Assembly (NCBI GenBank): GCA_025267735.1 | Contig: CM046304.1 | Location: 14,756,001 to 14,820,000 of the forward strand | Length of the DNA: 64,000 nt | Origin: Mactra quadrangularis | Taxonomy: Eukaryota; Mollusca; Bivalvia; Venerida; Mactridae | Direction of reading: 5' to 3' | Shown here: one piece after another, positions 11,513 to 24,046 of the stretch | How positions within the stretch are numbered: the stretch's first letter is position 1 | Layout: the number at the start of each line of letters is the position of its first letter | The notes under the pieces: generated by a model | Databases searched by the model: none | Told to the model about the DNA's origin: nothing | Seen by the model: the letters and a program-made list of their open reading frames with translations, nothing else | Made by a program: the position numbers and the translations under genes

Positions 11513-14500
11513 TACTACATCCTTTCATGCACGGTTCAGTCGATTTTTGTAGTTTATATACCGGACTATACCTGTCAAAGTTTATTCATACATTGATTGG
11601 AACATCTAGCATACAACCCTTTGTATCTTTTCAATTTATTTGACAGAATAAAAAAGCAGACTGATAATAGAATTTTGCTAGAACAAGATAAACATTTTGC
11701 GTATTCATTTGTTTAACCCAATTACCATAGTTTACATCACGATCGTGAATCATACTTCATTCAATCCTGTTCAAAATAATTTAACAAAAGCCCACAGTGC
11801 GCCTTTATATCTTGATCAAATGATTAAAAGTTCAACGTATTCGTTATTTGTCTTCAAAACAAATATTTGTCAAAGCGCATAGCTATCTTTGTTGAATGCA
11901 AAACATATACTATTGTGCAATACTAAGGTCTTTTTATATCGATTTTGCAAGCTTGAATTGCAAATTTAAACTCATATATCTATTGTTTATCAAGTTGCAC
12001 AAAACAGAAAAATATTCTTGCAAGTATATGCATTGAATAAATAAAAGATAATAATTTTTTTGTAACATGACAATGGTCCTATCCTTATACGAGACTGATA
12101 CATGTAGTTGAATCCATCACATAACACCTCCAACATGGAGAGCAAGGTTTTGTTCTGGACTTGACTGCTATAGCAAGTCTTCATCCTTGTTGAAGGAATA
12201 ATCTAATACCTAGATAATCAAAACAGAATGATGGTAATTGTCAGGATTGATACAGTTACAGATTCTGTACCTAAGGATTGACTTTGTCTAGAATTTCGTA
12301 TGTTAGATAAAGATTAAGACATAAAACAAATAAAATTCACCCCAATTGCATTGATGATATCAGGCATAAGTTTTCAAAGAAGTAAAGAAACAAAAGAAAT
12401 CATCTTGTCACACTATGTAGTCAGTTATTTGAATGTTATTCTACAAGAGGAGCCACGATGTCCTTGGTGGCTTTTAGGAGTTGAAAAAGATCTTTTTCTG
12501 TAAATCTAATCTGGTGATCTTGATTTGACCCGATATTTGAATCACTTATAAATTCTACAACAGTATCACAGACAACAGACCATGTTAATTGAATTAAAGA
12601 TATAACTATGATCTTAAAAGGATTTGCCTTGATAATGTTGTGACCTTGCCCTTGGTCAAGAGCAATTAGGGCATTCACATCATATTGACGGAAGGATTGG
12701 TGGACGTCCTTGATCCCCTCCCTATTCAAAAGCACCTTACCAAATTAAGGTTTTTTTTAACAAAAATGAATTGTGGAAACCACATTAAAGTCAGAGTTTT
12801 CTTATTGGTTTTAATAGAGAACAAATTTAAGTTTCCTAAAAAAAAATCATTTTTATTAAATCCAAGTCAAGGATGTTGCTTTATTTCAAATTTCCTCTTA
12901 CCAAAATAAAAAAATTGGCAATAATCTAAAATAAAACCAGGAGGGGTTGTGTTTATTTCATATTGCTTTTAATTGAATGCTATATTATCTTTCTATGAAG
13001 TTTCATTAAAATCTAACCATAAATGGTTGAGATATCAGATATATTTAGGTTCTGGAACTGTAATGGTGACCATCCACAATTCTTATAATGATATTGTTTC
13101 TTGAATATATACTATTAAAGACATTGAATGGTGAATTTTTAAAGAAATTTACCGTTTGTAACTTAAGTTATGTGCATTTTTAAAACGTGACCCTTGATTT
13201 TCAAAAAGACAGTAAAATGTGCTGGGACAAAAAGTAAAATAAATTTTTTATTCAGATTCTGCTGTTTTATTTCCAAGTTTTAATCACTTTTCCTGTTACA
13301 CAATCATGTCATGATAAATCAGAGCAAACAGATTACACTTTGGACAAATACTTATAAAAACACAGAGCTTTGCATGCATGTACCCCCAAGCAAAAATCCG
13401 AGTTTTCGAGAATGTTGACGCATGCAACTAAATTTAAAAAGTTTCTGCAGTATTAACTGCCCACAATATGAAATATTTTACCGTTTCTAAAAAACATTTA
13501 TAAGAATTTGTATGAGATTACTATACTGAAACTGCAAGAGATTTTATAGAGAAAATAACGTCAAAATGGTCAATTGCAGATAATAATACTTCATACAAAT
13601 ATATCATCTAAAATCGGTATTATAGATGGAAAAATGTATGTTAGACTCTGCATTATCATATAAAAACCATTTCTTCATTGTTTGTGGCAAGCTTGAGGGA
13701 ACTATTTGGGGATTAAACCTGTACCAGCTATTTTTTCTGCCGTTGTCGTTTTTTGTACTAACAGTTTGACACCAGAGTTAGTAATGTTGGCATATTATGC
13801 GCCTGGGCTTTCAAATAATGCGGTTTATGGTATTGGCAGGGGCGGATACAGAACAGGGCTGACTGGGGGGGCTGACAAAGCCAAGTTGGGATGGGTTCTA
13901 TTGGTATTGTTTATTTTATAATTAGATAATGATGATTTAAAAAAAGACAATGTACAACGATTTTGTCTTCATATGCTGAATTTGGTACGATAATCTGTGG
14001 GAATTCGGCAATAAATCAATCTAAGTTAAACATTTTTTAAATGTTTATCGATATTGGAGTATAATATTATACCTATGTTCATTTTCAGTGAACAAAATAA
14101 ATATCATCATTGGAGAAAAGGGGTTATAAAACAATAAAAACTCCATTTCGCCCTAAATTCTCCATTTCGTCCATTTCGCCTAAAAATCTCCATTGCGTGT
14201 TTTAGCCATACCCAATTTACATCGCAAAAACAAGATGAAAACGGTGCATTTTACATCTGTACGCACAGAATCAACACAATAGTTATGATCCACTACGACT
14301 TTTCATTGTTTTTATGTCGATGAACCATTATTTTTACGGTAACTAACTCTACGATCACGCTGTAGAGCGTCTGGTTTCGCCATTTTCGGAAAATGTGTTA
14401 CCCTATGACTTCTGGAAAAATCCAGGTCACGTGGTGAAAATTACTAAAAATAGTAATTACGAAACTTGACGAAGAATCGGGAAAAAACGAATTGTACCGA

Positions 14501-14570
14501 GTGCCGAAGTTTACCGAAGTTAGTTACAGTTCCAGAACCTTTATCAAACTTCTAAACCCCTTCATTATCA
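11513..14570. other. No supported gene
   Basis: AT-rich non-coding sequence. The longest frame is 99 codons on the minus strand (12735-12436); no family is recognised and no splice context supports it. A block at about 13836-13860 (AGGGGCGGATACAG) resembles the hAT-like end seen at 21233, but no partner end was found. Confidence 0.5.
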
Positions 14571-15119
14571 GGCCCGGATTTAACGGGGGCACAGGGGGCA
14601 TGTGCTCCTCCACATGGCCCCACATATATCGACACTTATACAAAGAAAAGGGCACAAAATCGGCACTATCAAAGCAATATAAGCTTGACTTTCAGATTAG
14701 TTTGACTATAAAATCATTCATCCGATTTATTCAGATAGATAATGTTCTAAATTGATTTATTCAAGCATCTCAAAGTACCCTGATCAGGCCTTATCAAGCG
14801 TTCCAATCAACGATAGTGCAAGTGTATGGTCCGATGGTCCGTCTTCTCAGACACATAGATATCCATATCTATGTATCGGATCTATATTACACCGACCGTT
14901 ACCAATTAAATTACCATGGTAACTAGCATACGAGGCCCTAAATTTGGTTTTAGTGCACTCAGTTATTTTGTTTACTTATGGAAGTCAGCAGCGTTTTCCA
15001 TAGCAAGTTAGAAGGAGAAAAGACGAGGACTGTCGAGTTCATTTTTACGTCACTATTATGAAACTCGAACTTGTTTATTTTGAAAAACAAACGTGATTGT
15101 TCGATGGAGTTTCTTACGA

Positions 15120-16300
15120 TTTTTCCATAAGGATTTTTCCATAAGGAATCCACAAATGTGATTATTCCGCTGATCGGCGGATTCCTGCGTTTTAAATCGT
15201 CCTAGCAACTACATTTATATTCGTAAATCCGCTTAAAAACGTTCGGAAAACTCACAATAGATGATGCCCCTTCATATCATCAAAAATTATCTAAAATCGG
15301 CAAATTTCCTATCCAAAACCGGCAAATTTTCCCATTACATTTGCCGATTTTATATAAATTATCTTTATATGAAATTTTCAAAATTTTATATATTAAAAAA
15401 TGGTGATCAGTTTTTTTAAACAAACAAGCAAACAACAGGGTTTATAATAAAAACTTTTATTAAACCAACAATTATATCAAATATGAACATTCAAAAGCGA
15501 GCGTGAATAAGAAAGGTTACCTAGCGCTCATTTTTATCCTTTAGGGGTATACAAAAATGCTCAATTTGCTTACATATTTTTTTCGTCGGGAGGGAATACT
15601 CCTCCTAAACTCAAAATTGCATCATAAGAGTTTAATACGGGAATGCAATGACTTTGGTGTAAAAAGGAAAAGTGAAGTTGATGAGTTATGCATCATTCAT
15701 CCATTTCAGTGTGCTTCAAAGTACTCCGATTTGCAACTTTGACATGTGAAAATAAAAAAAATCAGTATCATCGAGGGGGGGATACCCAGTTGTTTTTAAA
15801 ATCGTTTTAAGTCGTTGAATTTATTTTAGATCAATTTGAGTTTCAAAAACTTGTATTCCTTATGATTGTCCAAAGGAATCAACAAATGTGATTCTTCTGC
15901 GCATCGGTGGGTTTTCGCGCTTTGAAACGTATCAACAACCATTTTCGTAAATCCACTGAAAAACGTCCCAAAAAAACTTACAACAAAGCTTTTTTACAAA
16001 CTACTAACAAAAAGTATCTAAAATCGGTAATTTTCCTACGTTAAATCGGCGAATTTTCTCATTACTTATTATTTTATCATTTGGCGATTTTATACAGCTT
16101 ACCATGCATAATGTTTTAGAGGTCGGCATTTAATGTGAAAAATGATTATTAGTTTTTGAAATTATTAGATGATATCAAACCAACAAATTCAACATGAGCA
16201 TTCTAATGCGTGCGTAAAGAAGCTTTTTAGCGCTTAATTTAATCCTTTAGGTGTGTCAATAAGTGCTCAAATTTGCTTCGTTAACAACATTTTTTTTTTC
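15120..16300. repeat. Internal direct duplication of about 735 bp period
   Basis: 15120-15240 resembles 15855-15980 (GGAATCNACAAATGTGATT; CGTAAATCC), 15290-15360 resembles 16012-16095 (ATCTAAAATCGG), and 15485-15590 resembles 16196-16300 (TAGCGCT, ATCCTTTAGG, GCTCAATTTGCTT). The two copies are diverged to roughly three-quarters identity by eye. Confidence 0.7.
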
Positions 16301-16377
16301 GTCCCCCCCAACCAAAGACTCTATAGTTACAACTATGCTTAAGTGGAGGGATTTTTAATTTCACTGGAGACTTAGGA

Positions 16378-16600
16378 CAGGAGACAACTGACAAAATGGG
16401 CATATTCTTAAAAAGCTGAAGCTGATACCAAAAGCTACATGTCCATGCGGTGAGGATGACCAAACCATGGACCGCATCCTTAAAACTTGTGAAAGACCCC
16501 ACAAGGAGTGACTAGCAACATGACCGACTGAGACAACTCTACAAAAGAAACTAATAGTACTGCACTTGGACGGACCATAAGACTGGTCTGACTGTGTCTC
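16378..16600 (+). pseudogene. 3' end fragment of a LINE reverse transcriptase
   Basis: With frame changes and stops, the + strand reads RTGDN, then KLKLIP, then CPCGEDDQT with a downstream CERPH, then TGLTVSL. This is the zinc-knuckle-like C-terminal tail found after the reverse transcriptase domain of many animal non-LTR elements. Only about 70 codons remain and they are broken by stops. It lies inside the hAT-like composite. Confidence 0.6.
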
Positions 16601-16724
16601 ATTATATCTGTTTAAGTGTGTACAAAAGTGCTCAGATTTGCACCTTTCATTTGCGAAAAGTCAAATATTTTCCATATAGTACCCCATTCATGCCCCCCAC
16701 TTATGGCCCTTCGGGATCCAGCCC

Positions 16725-19716
16725 TGATTATATTTTCTCTGTATATGTAGTACGGTCTAAAAGGTATTGGTTTACAGGCCATCTAACTTTAATTTTCATA
16801 GTTTCGTAACTCTGTGACTCACACATAAATATATTAACATGGATCGACAGTCTAAATAAGTCTTAATGTACATGACAAAACAGTTTCGTGTGTGACACAA
16901 TTTACGCTGAAGTGATAGTAAATTCAATTCAACTCTATTAGGTTTAACATAGCGGTAGCGTAATTAAGGTCTGATTTTAATGTGCTTGCATTTCCAGAAT
17001 GCTTATATTTTATTTAAGGAGATATTTGTGAATGAAAAATATCGAAGTTTAGAGTCATTATTTGACATTTAAATTGTCATTTGTAAATGACTAGAGAAAG
17101 CGTAACACAATGTATTTAAATACTGGGGAACAAAAATAAATAATAAAGATCAGATTAATGAAAAGTTAGCAGACACAGCAGAACAGCAGTAGGATCGATC
17201 CTTCTGCTATGTCAGCTAATTTTTTAATCATAAAAATCCGACACAATAAGAAAAGTTAACCCACGCATTAGTTTTTTCCAAGTGCTTAAGAAACAGAAGA
17301 TTAATTTTGGCTTTGATGGTCTATCATTAACATTTATTTATGGAGGCTAGTATATTGAACAGTTCAATTTTCAATTTAATTGCTTGACCGATATTGCGCC
17401 CCATATCAGCGCATTATTAGGACGTCATTTTATTTGTAAAGATGCTACGTTTTATTAGCCGTGAAAAAATCTTGGGCAATGGATCACTAGATCAGTTACT
17501 TTTGACTTGCCTTAGTTAAAGGGAATTAACTCTATGAATAAATATTGTAAAATTACATAAAAAACAACTATCCTGGTGTCATTAGTTTTGACGCACTTAA
17601 GCAACAAAACGTGTATAGCATGTGCTTTCAAAGAAAAGACCGCAAATTACTACCAAAAATCGATGATTTCATTCCTTTAGTGCAATTTTAAACATTTTCA
17701 AGGACATAACACCTGTCGAAAATGGTTAAATTTTGATTGTTACCATTGGGCCGTGGCAGCATCCGTGTTTGTTTAGAATCATATGAAATGACGCATTATG
17801 ATTGGTTTGCTCTCAAAGTCGGCCATTACTAAAAAAATCAACTGTAATGAAACATGGACAAAGCAAATTTATTACTGCGAGCACTCGGTCCATTTCATGA
17901 TGCAAAAATATCTAAGTACAATTTTTTTGGACAAATGAAAAAAAATTGCATGTCAATATTTTTTTTCCTACCGAAAAAATGAACGCGGTACATATCAAAA
18001 CCGGGTAACAAAATAATTACCCCTACATTCAACAAGATAATTAAGTAAACTATCAATTTTTTGTATAATCTAAATCTCCGATTTCTAAAAGACATATATG
18101 GCTTTAATAAAGGAAAATTTTGAATAACATAATATTTTAAAAGCATTGAATCAAATGAACATGTTCATGACTGTCAAGCAATTAAAATCTGATTAGCGTT
18201 CGTGGACAATATAACGAGTACAGCTTGCTAAAGGGTGATTTTTTACCTTGTAACACATTTTAATCGCCTGCCTATTGCATGGTTTCTAAAAATAGATGTG
18301 TGCAATAGACTGAGAGAATGAAAAATATTCCCACGCTTATAATTGCAAAAAATCGACATGCAAAGATGTTGGACAATTTTGCATTAGTAAAATAATGGAA
18401 AATTAACCACAATAGAAGTAAACTTTGATATTTTAATAAGTGCATCTCTTTTTTTAAAGTTTTAAACAAAAAGCACATTCATCGTAATTGCAAAGTGTAG
18501 CCACGCTATCAATGACATCATACGAGATTTCATTCGTCACTAGTATGATCAAAACAAAGATGGCGTCGAAATATATGTGCGTCGAAACATGAGATCGGAG
18601 GATATAAAATATAACACGTATTATTCAATGTGTTAACTCACTTTAATTAAAAGCAAATTAAAACTGACCGACAAAATAAGATGTGGTGTCTAAGTAATGT
18701 ATTTATAGTTAACAGTGGCGATTTTCACAAAAATCTTTTAATAAAAATCGCCGTAATTCAAAAGCAAGAAACATTAATAATACGGTCATTTTTTGGTAAA
18801 TCAATTCAAAATCAATGAATTATGTAGACTATTGTTTACCTTGTGAATATCATATCATAGTTGTTTATATTATCCTTCTGACTTTTAATATCAAAATTAT
18901 GAATTTGACTGACGATAACTTTTTTCGTAAGATTTTTTATGAAAAAGGTGCACCTATCCTTAGAATTGATTTTCTTTTAAAATTTTCAATAACTTTTAAG
19001 ACAGAAAACGCACCGAGTGCATCAAACAGATTTCAAATGAATGAAAACTTGATCTTTTATTTCTTCTAACCTTAACACAAGTATAGAACTTTTACAGAAC
19101 AATCATGTTAAACCACTCATTTACCAACGTATTAGCAGTTCCATGTCCATTATTAAAACTGTTCTTTTTGTATAATTTCAGGTAGTTCTGGGCACACTGA
19201 GACTCTTTCAGTCAATTAAAGAGGAATCATCAGAATTATATTATAAGATGTATCATGTTATAATTTGGTCTGTTCATTTTTAACAAGTTATCTCGGACAT
19301 TTTGTCCTTGAGATTTCTCGTTGTCCAAATACATGCTAAAATTACTGTGTTCGTAATTATATCATACCCAAATATATGAAAAAATAGTTCGTACAAAATA
19401 ACAACACGTGTTAGTGTAAACATTGCAAATGAACCAATCCGTATCAGAAGTAGGCAGTAATAAATATTAAAGTTGTATAATTCATTTAAACAAAATTAGT
19501 ATTGCGGATATACCACCAAACTTGGTCAATTATGCTTGTAATAGTAGACGGCTTTACCATTAAACCAACGAGAAACTCATAAAACATATAAAATTACGAA
19601 TGTTATTGTCATCCTGATCATCCACTGTTGTGGATTAGTTCATTGTATTGTTTATATAAATAGAGTTGTTTTTTGTATGAACTTTACCACACATCACAAT
19701 AGTTTTGTTTAAAATG
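16725..19716. other. No supported gene
   Basis: AT-rich, with a short palindrome at about 17164-17222 centred on AGGATCGATCCT, and a small hairpin near 18716-18755 (GGCGATTTT facing AAAATCGCC). The open frames of 68-84 codons at 17895-19069 are A/T-rich chance frames with no recognisable family. Confidence 0.5.
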
Positions 19717-19965
19717 ATGGTGGTAGTTTTGATTTGTTGTTACTGTTGATTTTAATGAATATTGTGGTAGAGTAGATTTGTTGTTGCTGTTGATTTTAAT
19801 AAATATTGTGGTAGAGTAGATTTGTTGTTGCTGTTGATTTTAATAAATATGGTGGTAGAGTAGATTTGTTGTTGCTGTTGATTTTAATAAATATGGTGGT
19901 AGAATAGATTTGTTATTGCTGTTGATTTTAATGATGATGGTGGTAGTAGATTTGTTGTTGTTTAT
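19717..19965. repeat. 44-bp minisatellite, about 5.5 copies
   Basis: GATTTTAAT recurs at 19748, 19792, 19836, 19880 and 19924, an exact 44-bp period. Each unit also has TTGTTGTTGCTGTT and GGTGGTAGAGTAGA. Edge units are diverged. Confidence 0.9.
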
Positions 19966-20308
19966 AATTATGATAATTGTAGACTTCACCCAGGGTCTAA
20001 GCACTTTTTATTATCACACGTTAAAGTAATAGCCGTTAGGTAATCACTGACTATTGAAGAGTCTCAAAGATAAACGTTCATTTAACGTGTGTACAGGTCG
20101 TATTCTAGGTCATGCGTGTTATTGTACTTTAAACTATGGACTATCCCACTAAATAAGAGAACAAGCTGATGCAGGAACAGCATTTTTGCTGAAATAAACA
20201 CACTACTTTGATATTCAACATTTATTTTAAATAATGTATCTCTTCTTTGTAAATGTTATAAATATATGTGTTTATAAAACAAATGTTAACTAACCAAACT
20301 ATAAAATG

Positions 20309-20486
20309 TTATAAATAATTCACCCCTAAATTTTGATGTGTAATTAACTGGCAAGTTTATATACGCAATGTTTACGTGAACGACCTGTATATACCACCAC
20401 ATACGTGTCGTCCACATAAACACTGCACATATAAACATAGCCAGTTTCATTACACACCAATATTTAGGGGTGAATTATTTATATAT
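20309..20486. mobile_element. Foldback MITE
   Basis: Left arm TAAATAATTCACCCCTAAAT (about 20312) pairs with the inverted copy at about 20462-20484. The arms continue inward about 80 bp with mismatches, leaving a very short loop. It is a hairpin-type miniature element with no coding capacity. Confidence 0.75.
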
Positions 20487-20674
20487 TTTTTTAATTTAGT
20501 AAGTTTACACTCATTTTACGAACATTTCACTTTATTCAATTTATAATGTCCATATACATTATTTTAGATAAACGTTAAATATCAAAGTGGTATGTTTAAA
20601 TCAGAATAATGCTGTTCATGCAGCTGTTAATTCGCCTGTTTGGTGGACAATTCCATTGTTTATTGTTCAAAAAC

Positions 20675-20840
20675 ACTCGCATACTCGCTAATTTAGATCT
20701 GGCCTTTTTCAAACGAAGGTCACGTTCAGGTGAATTTTTCTTATCATAATATTCATGACAAGATTGTTATGATACGTAACTTGTTTACATCGTTACATGC
20801 TCTACAGGATATCTGTTTACGGAGATTGCTTGAATTGTTA
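20675..20840. repeat. Interspersed repeat shared with 50865-51230
   Basis: GCATACTCGCTAATTT, AGATCTGGCCTTTT, AAACGAAGGTCACGTTCAGG and ATCTGTTTACGGAGATTG occur in the same order in both places. The copy near 51 kb has about 240 extra bases before the last block. Confidence 0.8.
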
Positions 20841-21232
20841 CTAAAAATATAACATTCTGGGTTTTTTGGAACTATTTTAAGCTTTATCGGGGGATCCCAA
20901 AACATATTTAGAACGCGCGTAATACATGGAATTCAGATAAAATTTACTTAAGTTAACTGAGATAATTGTTTACTTTAAGGTCACAAGTTTGGTTGTGATT
21001 TATTAGTTACAAACAATACGTCGAAATTCATGCGCAAACTCTGATTTCGTGATTATAAAGGAAAGAGAACAGAATAGAATAAGTAAGTACGATTTTATGT
21101 TCTATTTTCTTGTGTCAGTACAAAATGTTAGTATTTTAATTTCTTATACATTGTTTTTTCTTTTGGGCGGTTAAACTAGTCTAACATTTAAAAAGGGCAT
21201 ATGATATTTTGTAATGTCTACTCAGGGACGGA

Positions 21233-21491
21233 TCCAGGATTTTTTTTCTAGGGGGGGTCCAAACTTTCGAACCACGACCACATTATACACATTTTGCAGA
21301 ATAATGCAACATATCAGTAATATAAACTACATACCCATTAAATCTATGCTTTAAGCACCGAAAAAAATTGCTAAAAAATGCTACGAAAAATGACTAACAG
21401 GCAAGAAATTCACTTATCAACAGGTACAGTTTGAAAATTCTAGGGGGGGGGGGGGGTTCGGACCCCCTGACCCCCGCTGGATCCGCCTGTG
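21233..21491. mobile_element. Short hAT-like MITE
   Basis: CAGGGACGGATCCAG at 21233 faces CTGGATCCGCCTGTG ending at 21491, followed internally on both sides by long G/C tracts (CTAGGGGGGG; GACCCCC). Flanks TCTACT and ACTACG are a possible degenerate target-site duplication. Length is about 260 bp. Confidence 0.65.
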
Positions 21492-21615
21492 ACTACGAGG
21501 AAATAGCGTGTGACTTGTTAGAGTCTTAGTAGGGCGATAGGGGGGGGGGGTAAAACATCAGCGTTAACTTATTATTACGAAATACTAAATTTGTAATTTT
21601 GATTAAACTGCTACG

Positions 21616-22560
21616 TTACTAATCTCGTTATTAAGAGTTAGTTATTTCATTATTTGGAATAAGTATTCTCGTTATATTAGAATAAATAATGTCATTATTT
21701 GGAATAAGTTATCTCGTTATTTTGAATAAGTAATTTCGTTATTTTGGAATTAGTAATGTCGTTATTTAAGAAAAAATATCTTGATATTTGAAATAAGTTA
21801 TCTCGTTATTATGAATTAGTTATCTTGCCATTACGAATTAGTTATCTCGTTATAACGAATAAGTTATCAAGCTCCCCATTACGAATAAGTTTTTCGTCAT
21901 AACGAATAAGTTTTCTTGCCATTACGAATAAGCTATCTCGTTATTAAGAATAAGTAATCTCGTTATTACGAATATGCTTTCTATTTATTATGCATTGGTT
22001 ATCTTCTTATAACGAAAAAGTTGGCACCTTTTCAACGAATAAGTTACCTCATTATTATGAATAAGTAATTTTGCCATTACGAATTAGTTATCTCGTTATA
22101 ACGAATAAGTTATCTCGCCATTTCGAATAAGTTATCTCGTCATAACGAATAAGTTATCTCGTTATTACCGATAAGTAAGCTCCTCTCGACAAATAGTTAT
22201 CTCATTATTACGAATTAGTTATCTTGCCATAACAAATAAGTTATCTCGCTATAACGAATGAGTTATCTTGTTATTACGAATAAGTTATTTCGTTATTATG
22301 AATAACTTATCGCGTTATTACAAATAAGTTATCTCGTTATTACGAATTAGTTATCTCGTTATTACGAATTAGCTCTCGTTATATCAAATAAGTTATCTAC
22401 TCTTTACGAATGAGTTACATCGTCATTACGAAAAAACCATCTCGTTATTACGATTTAGTTTTCTCGTTATTTTAAATAAGTTTTCTCGTCTTTAGGAATT
22501 AGTTACATCGTCATTACGAATAAGTTATCTCGTAATGAGGAATAAATAATCTCCGAATTG
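21616..22560. repeat. Degenerate 22-bp satellite (GTTATCTCGTTATTACGAATAA type)
   Basis: About 40 units read GAATAAGTTATCTCGTTATTAC with many substitutions and small indels. The array stops about 400 bp before the first coding ATG of IAP gene 1. A short second block of the same units follows at about 22725-22830. No known protein-coding frame crosses it. Confidence 0.85.
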
Positions 22561-22724
22561 ACCACTTCGAAATTCCGAATTTGTTATATGTATATATTAA
22601 GATATAGTTATCTTAATACAATAGATATGAATTTTATTTTCGTTATCACGACCATAATACTTATGAAAATATTCGACTTTCGTTCAACTAATTATAGTGG
22701 ACGAAATTAACTCTTTTTTGCCAG

Positions 22725-22830
22725 ATAATTATCTCGTTATTAGGAATTAGTTATCTAGTGATTACGAATTATCTTGTTTTACGAACAAATTAGTTTGTTC
22801 TTACTAAGTTATAATCTCATTATGAAGACA
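22725..22830. repeat. Outlying block of the 22-bp satellite
   Basis: ATTATCTCGTTATTAGGAAT and similar units resume here after about 165 bp of unrelated sequence. Confidence 0.7.
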
Positions 22831-22961
22831 TAACATTTAAAACTCTTTTTCTCTTTTAGGAATAAATTTTCGTAAATTTTAGAACGTTGTAGTGAAAATA
22901 AAGAACGTACTGCAATTTTCATCGACGTCACTGCGTCAATATGTGTTTCTTGATAACATAA

Positions 22962-23187
22962 ATGAGACATTATTTTAAACAAAGTGATATCTACTTCTAT
23001 CGTTCAGTGGATACAAAAAATGGAAAAAGTCATGAATAAAAACAAAGTGCCAAGGAAGAGAGGAGAAGTTATCATGATACATCCTTTTAAACAAAGTGAT
23101 ACTTACTTCTGTCGTTCAGTGGATACAAAAATGGAAAAAGTAGTCATGAATAAAAACAAAGTGCCAAGGAAGAGAGGAGAAGTTATC
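22962..23187 (+). repeat. Tandem duplication of the IAP gene 1 start region (112 and 114 bp)
   Basis: Copy 1 (22962-23073) and copy 2 (23074-23187) both start with ATG, then CATNATTTTAAACAAAGTGAT, and end with GGAGAAGTTATCAT. Copy 1 has six A bases before TGGAAAAAG where copy 2 has five, and copy 2 has an extra GTA. The extra A shifts the frame of copy 1, so an ATG start at 22962 gives only a 25-codon frame that stops at 23039. Confidence 0.9.
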
Positions 23188-24046
23188 ATACAAATAGAGC
23201 TTCCAGGCGATTCTGATATCTTCAATGAATTTGTGGAAGACGATTTCGCGAAGTTTAGTGTATGTCTATTTAAGGCTGATACTTGTTTCATAATTCCCGC
23301 AGATGATGCGCTGAGGCATGAATTGTTGCACTTCAGACCAGATAAACAAAAAAAGTATCCCCAGTTCACAGGTTCGAAGTATTCGTCCTTCATTGTTTAT
23401 AGAAACGCGTTTGGCGAATTGGTAACTATTGGTATTGCTCCAGAGTGTAATCAAATGTTTACTGAGTTAGAAGAGAGAATTTCTTATTCACACAGAAGAG
23501 AAGTTGATTATTTTGATTTAATAAATGCTAGTAAGAAGACTAGTGGAAGCAGATCTCCACCAATAATACAAGAAAATAGTGAGTTCATTGGGAGAAATCG
23601 TGATTCACTGAGAACGGTGATTAGGGCTTACATTCGTAAATCATTTATCAATCATAAAAGAAAGAAGACAGAAAAAGCTTTACCACCCGAGCCCATTGAG
23701 GATAACGAAAAAATAGCTAAACCAGCCCATGGGAATACCTATGAGAACCCTCCTTTCCCAGCACAAGAGAGTACACACGGTTTTGGCGAACAAGCTGTAT
23801 CAGGGTTTTATACTCGAAATGAATTGTTTAGACCGGACATAACTCATGAAGAGTCAGGTTTCCATAGATACAATCCATCATTATATAGTGGTTTACAGTC
23901 GTCATCACATCGCCCAACAAGATCCACACCAGCCCCAGCGTTTCCAGAATACAGAAACTACGCGACTCGGAAGGCAACCTTCAGGCGATGGAACCGAGTG
24001 TACCCTTCTGAGTCGGATTTTACTGATGCTGGATTTTTTCTTACAG
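23074..24046 (+). CDS. IAP gene 1 exon 1: unknown N-terminal region and first half of BIR1
   Basis: Codes for about 324 residues. The first 40 are basic (NKNKVPRKRGE). Residues from about 60 to 140 look like a compact mixed strand/helix region with FIIPADDALRHELL, then a charged, Pro/Ser-rich linker. The last 33 residues (YRNYATRKATFRRW ... AGFFLT) are the N-terminal half of BIR1. The exon ends ACAG and is followed by GCAAGT, a GC donor, not GT. A nearby GT (24051) would give the wrong phase for exon 2. Confidence 0.85.

Larger units (their letters stand above)
14571..16724. mobile_element. hAT-like composite element, decayed
   Basis: CAGGCCCGGATTTA at about 14569 and the inverted CCGAAGGGCC...ATCCAGCCCTG end at about 16724 look like paired ends of a CAGGGCNGGATCC-type element; G/C-rich blocks (GGGGGCA and TGCCCCCC) follow each end internally. 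The flanks share only a loose ATTAT, so the target-site duplication is unclear. Inside are an internal direct duplication and a LINE 3' fragment. No transposase frame is seen. Confidence 0.5.

Noticed and set aside
12436..12735. 99-codon minus-strand frame
   Set aside because: No recognised family, no splice context and no second copy to show conservation; length is possible by chance.
13706..13921. 71-codon frame with a hydrophobic end, membrane-like
   Set aside because: The frame runs through a G-rich block that looks like a transposon end (AGGGGCGGATACAG); the hydrophobic tail is a by-product of T-rich DNA.
21616..22560. CRISPR-like array
   Set aside because: Units are contiguous and degenerate with no unique spacers, and the DNA is eukaryotic; it is a satellite.
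22984..23019. GTG-initiated extension of IAP gene 1 at 22984
   Set aside because: Nuclear genes rarely start with GTG, and this segment lies in the frameshifted first copy of the duplicated start region.
23103..23454. Two minus-strand frames of 96 and 62 codons
   Set aside because: They lie opposite IAP gene 1 exon 1 and are shadow frames.
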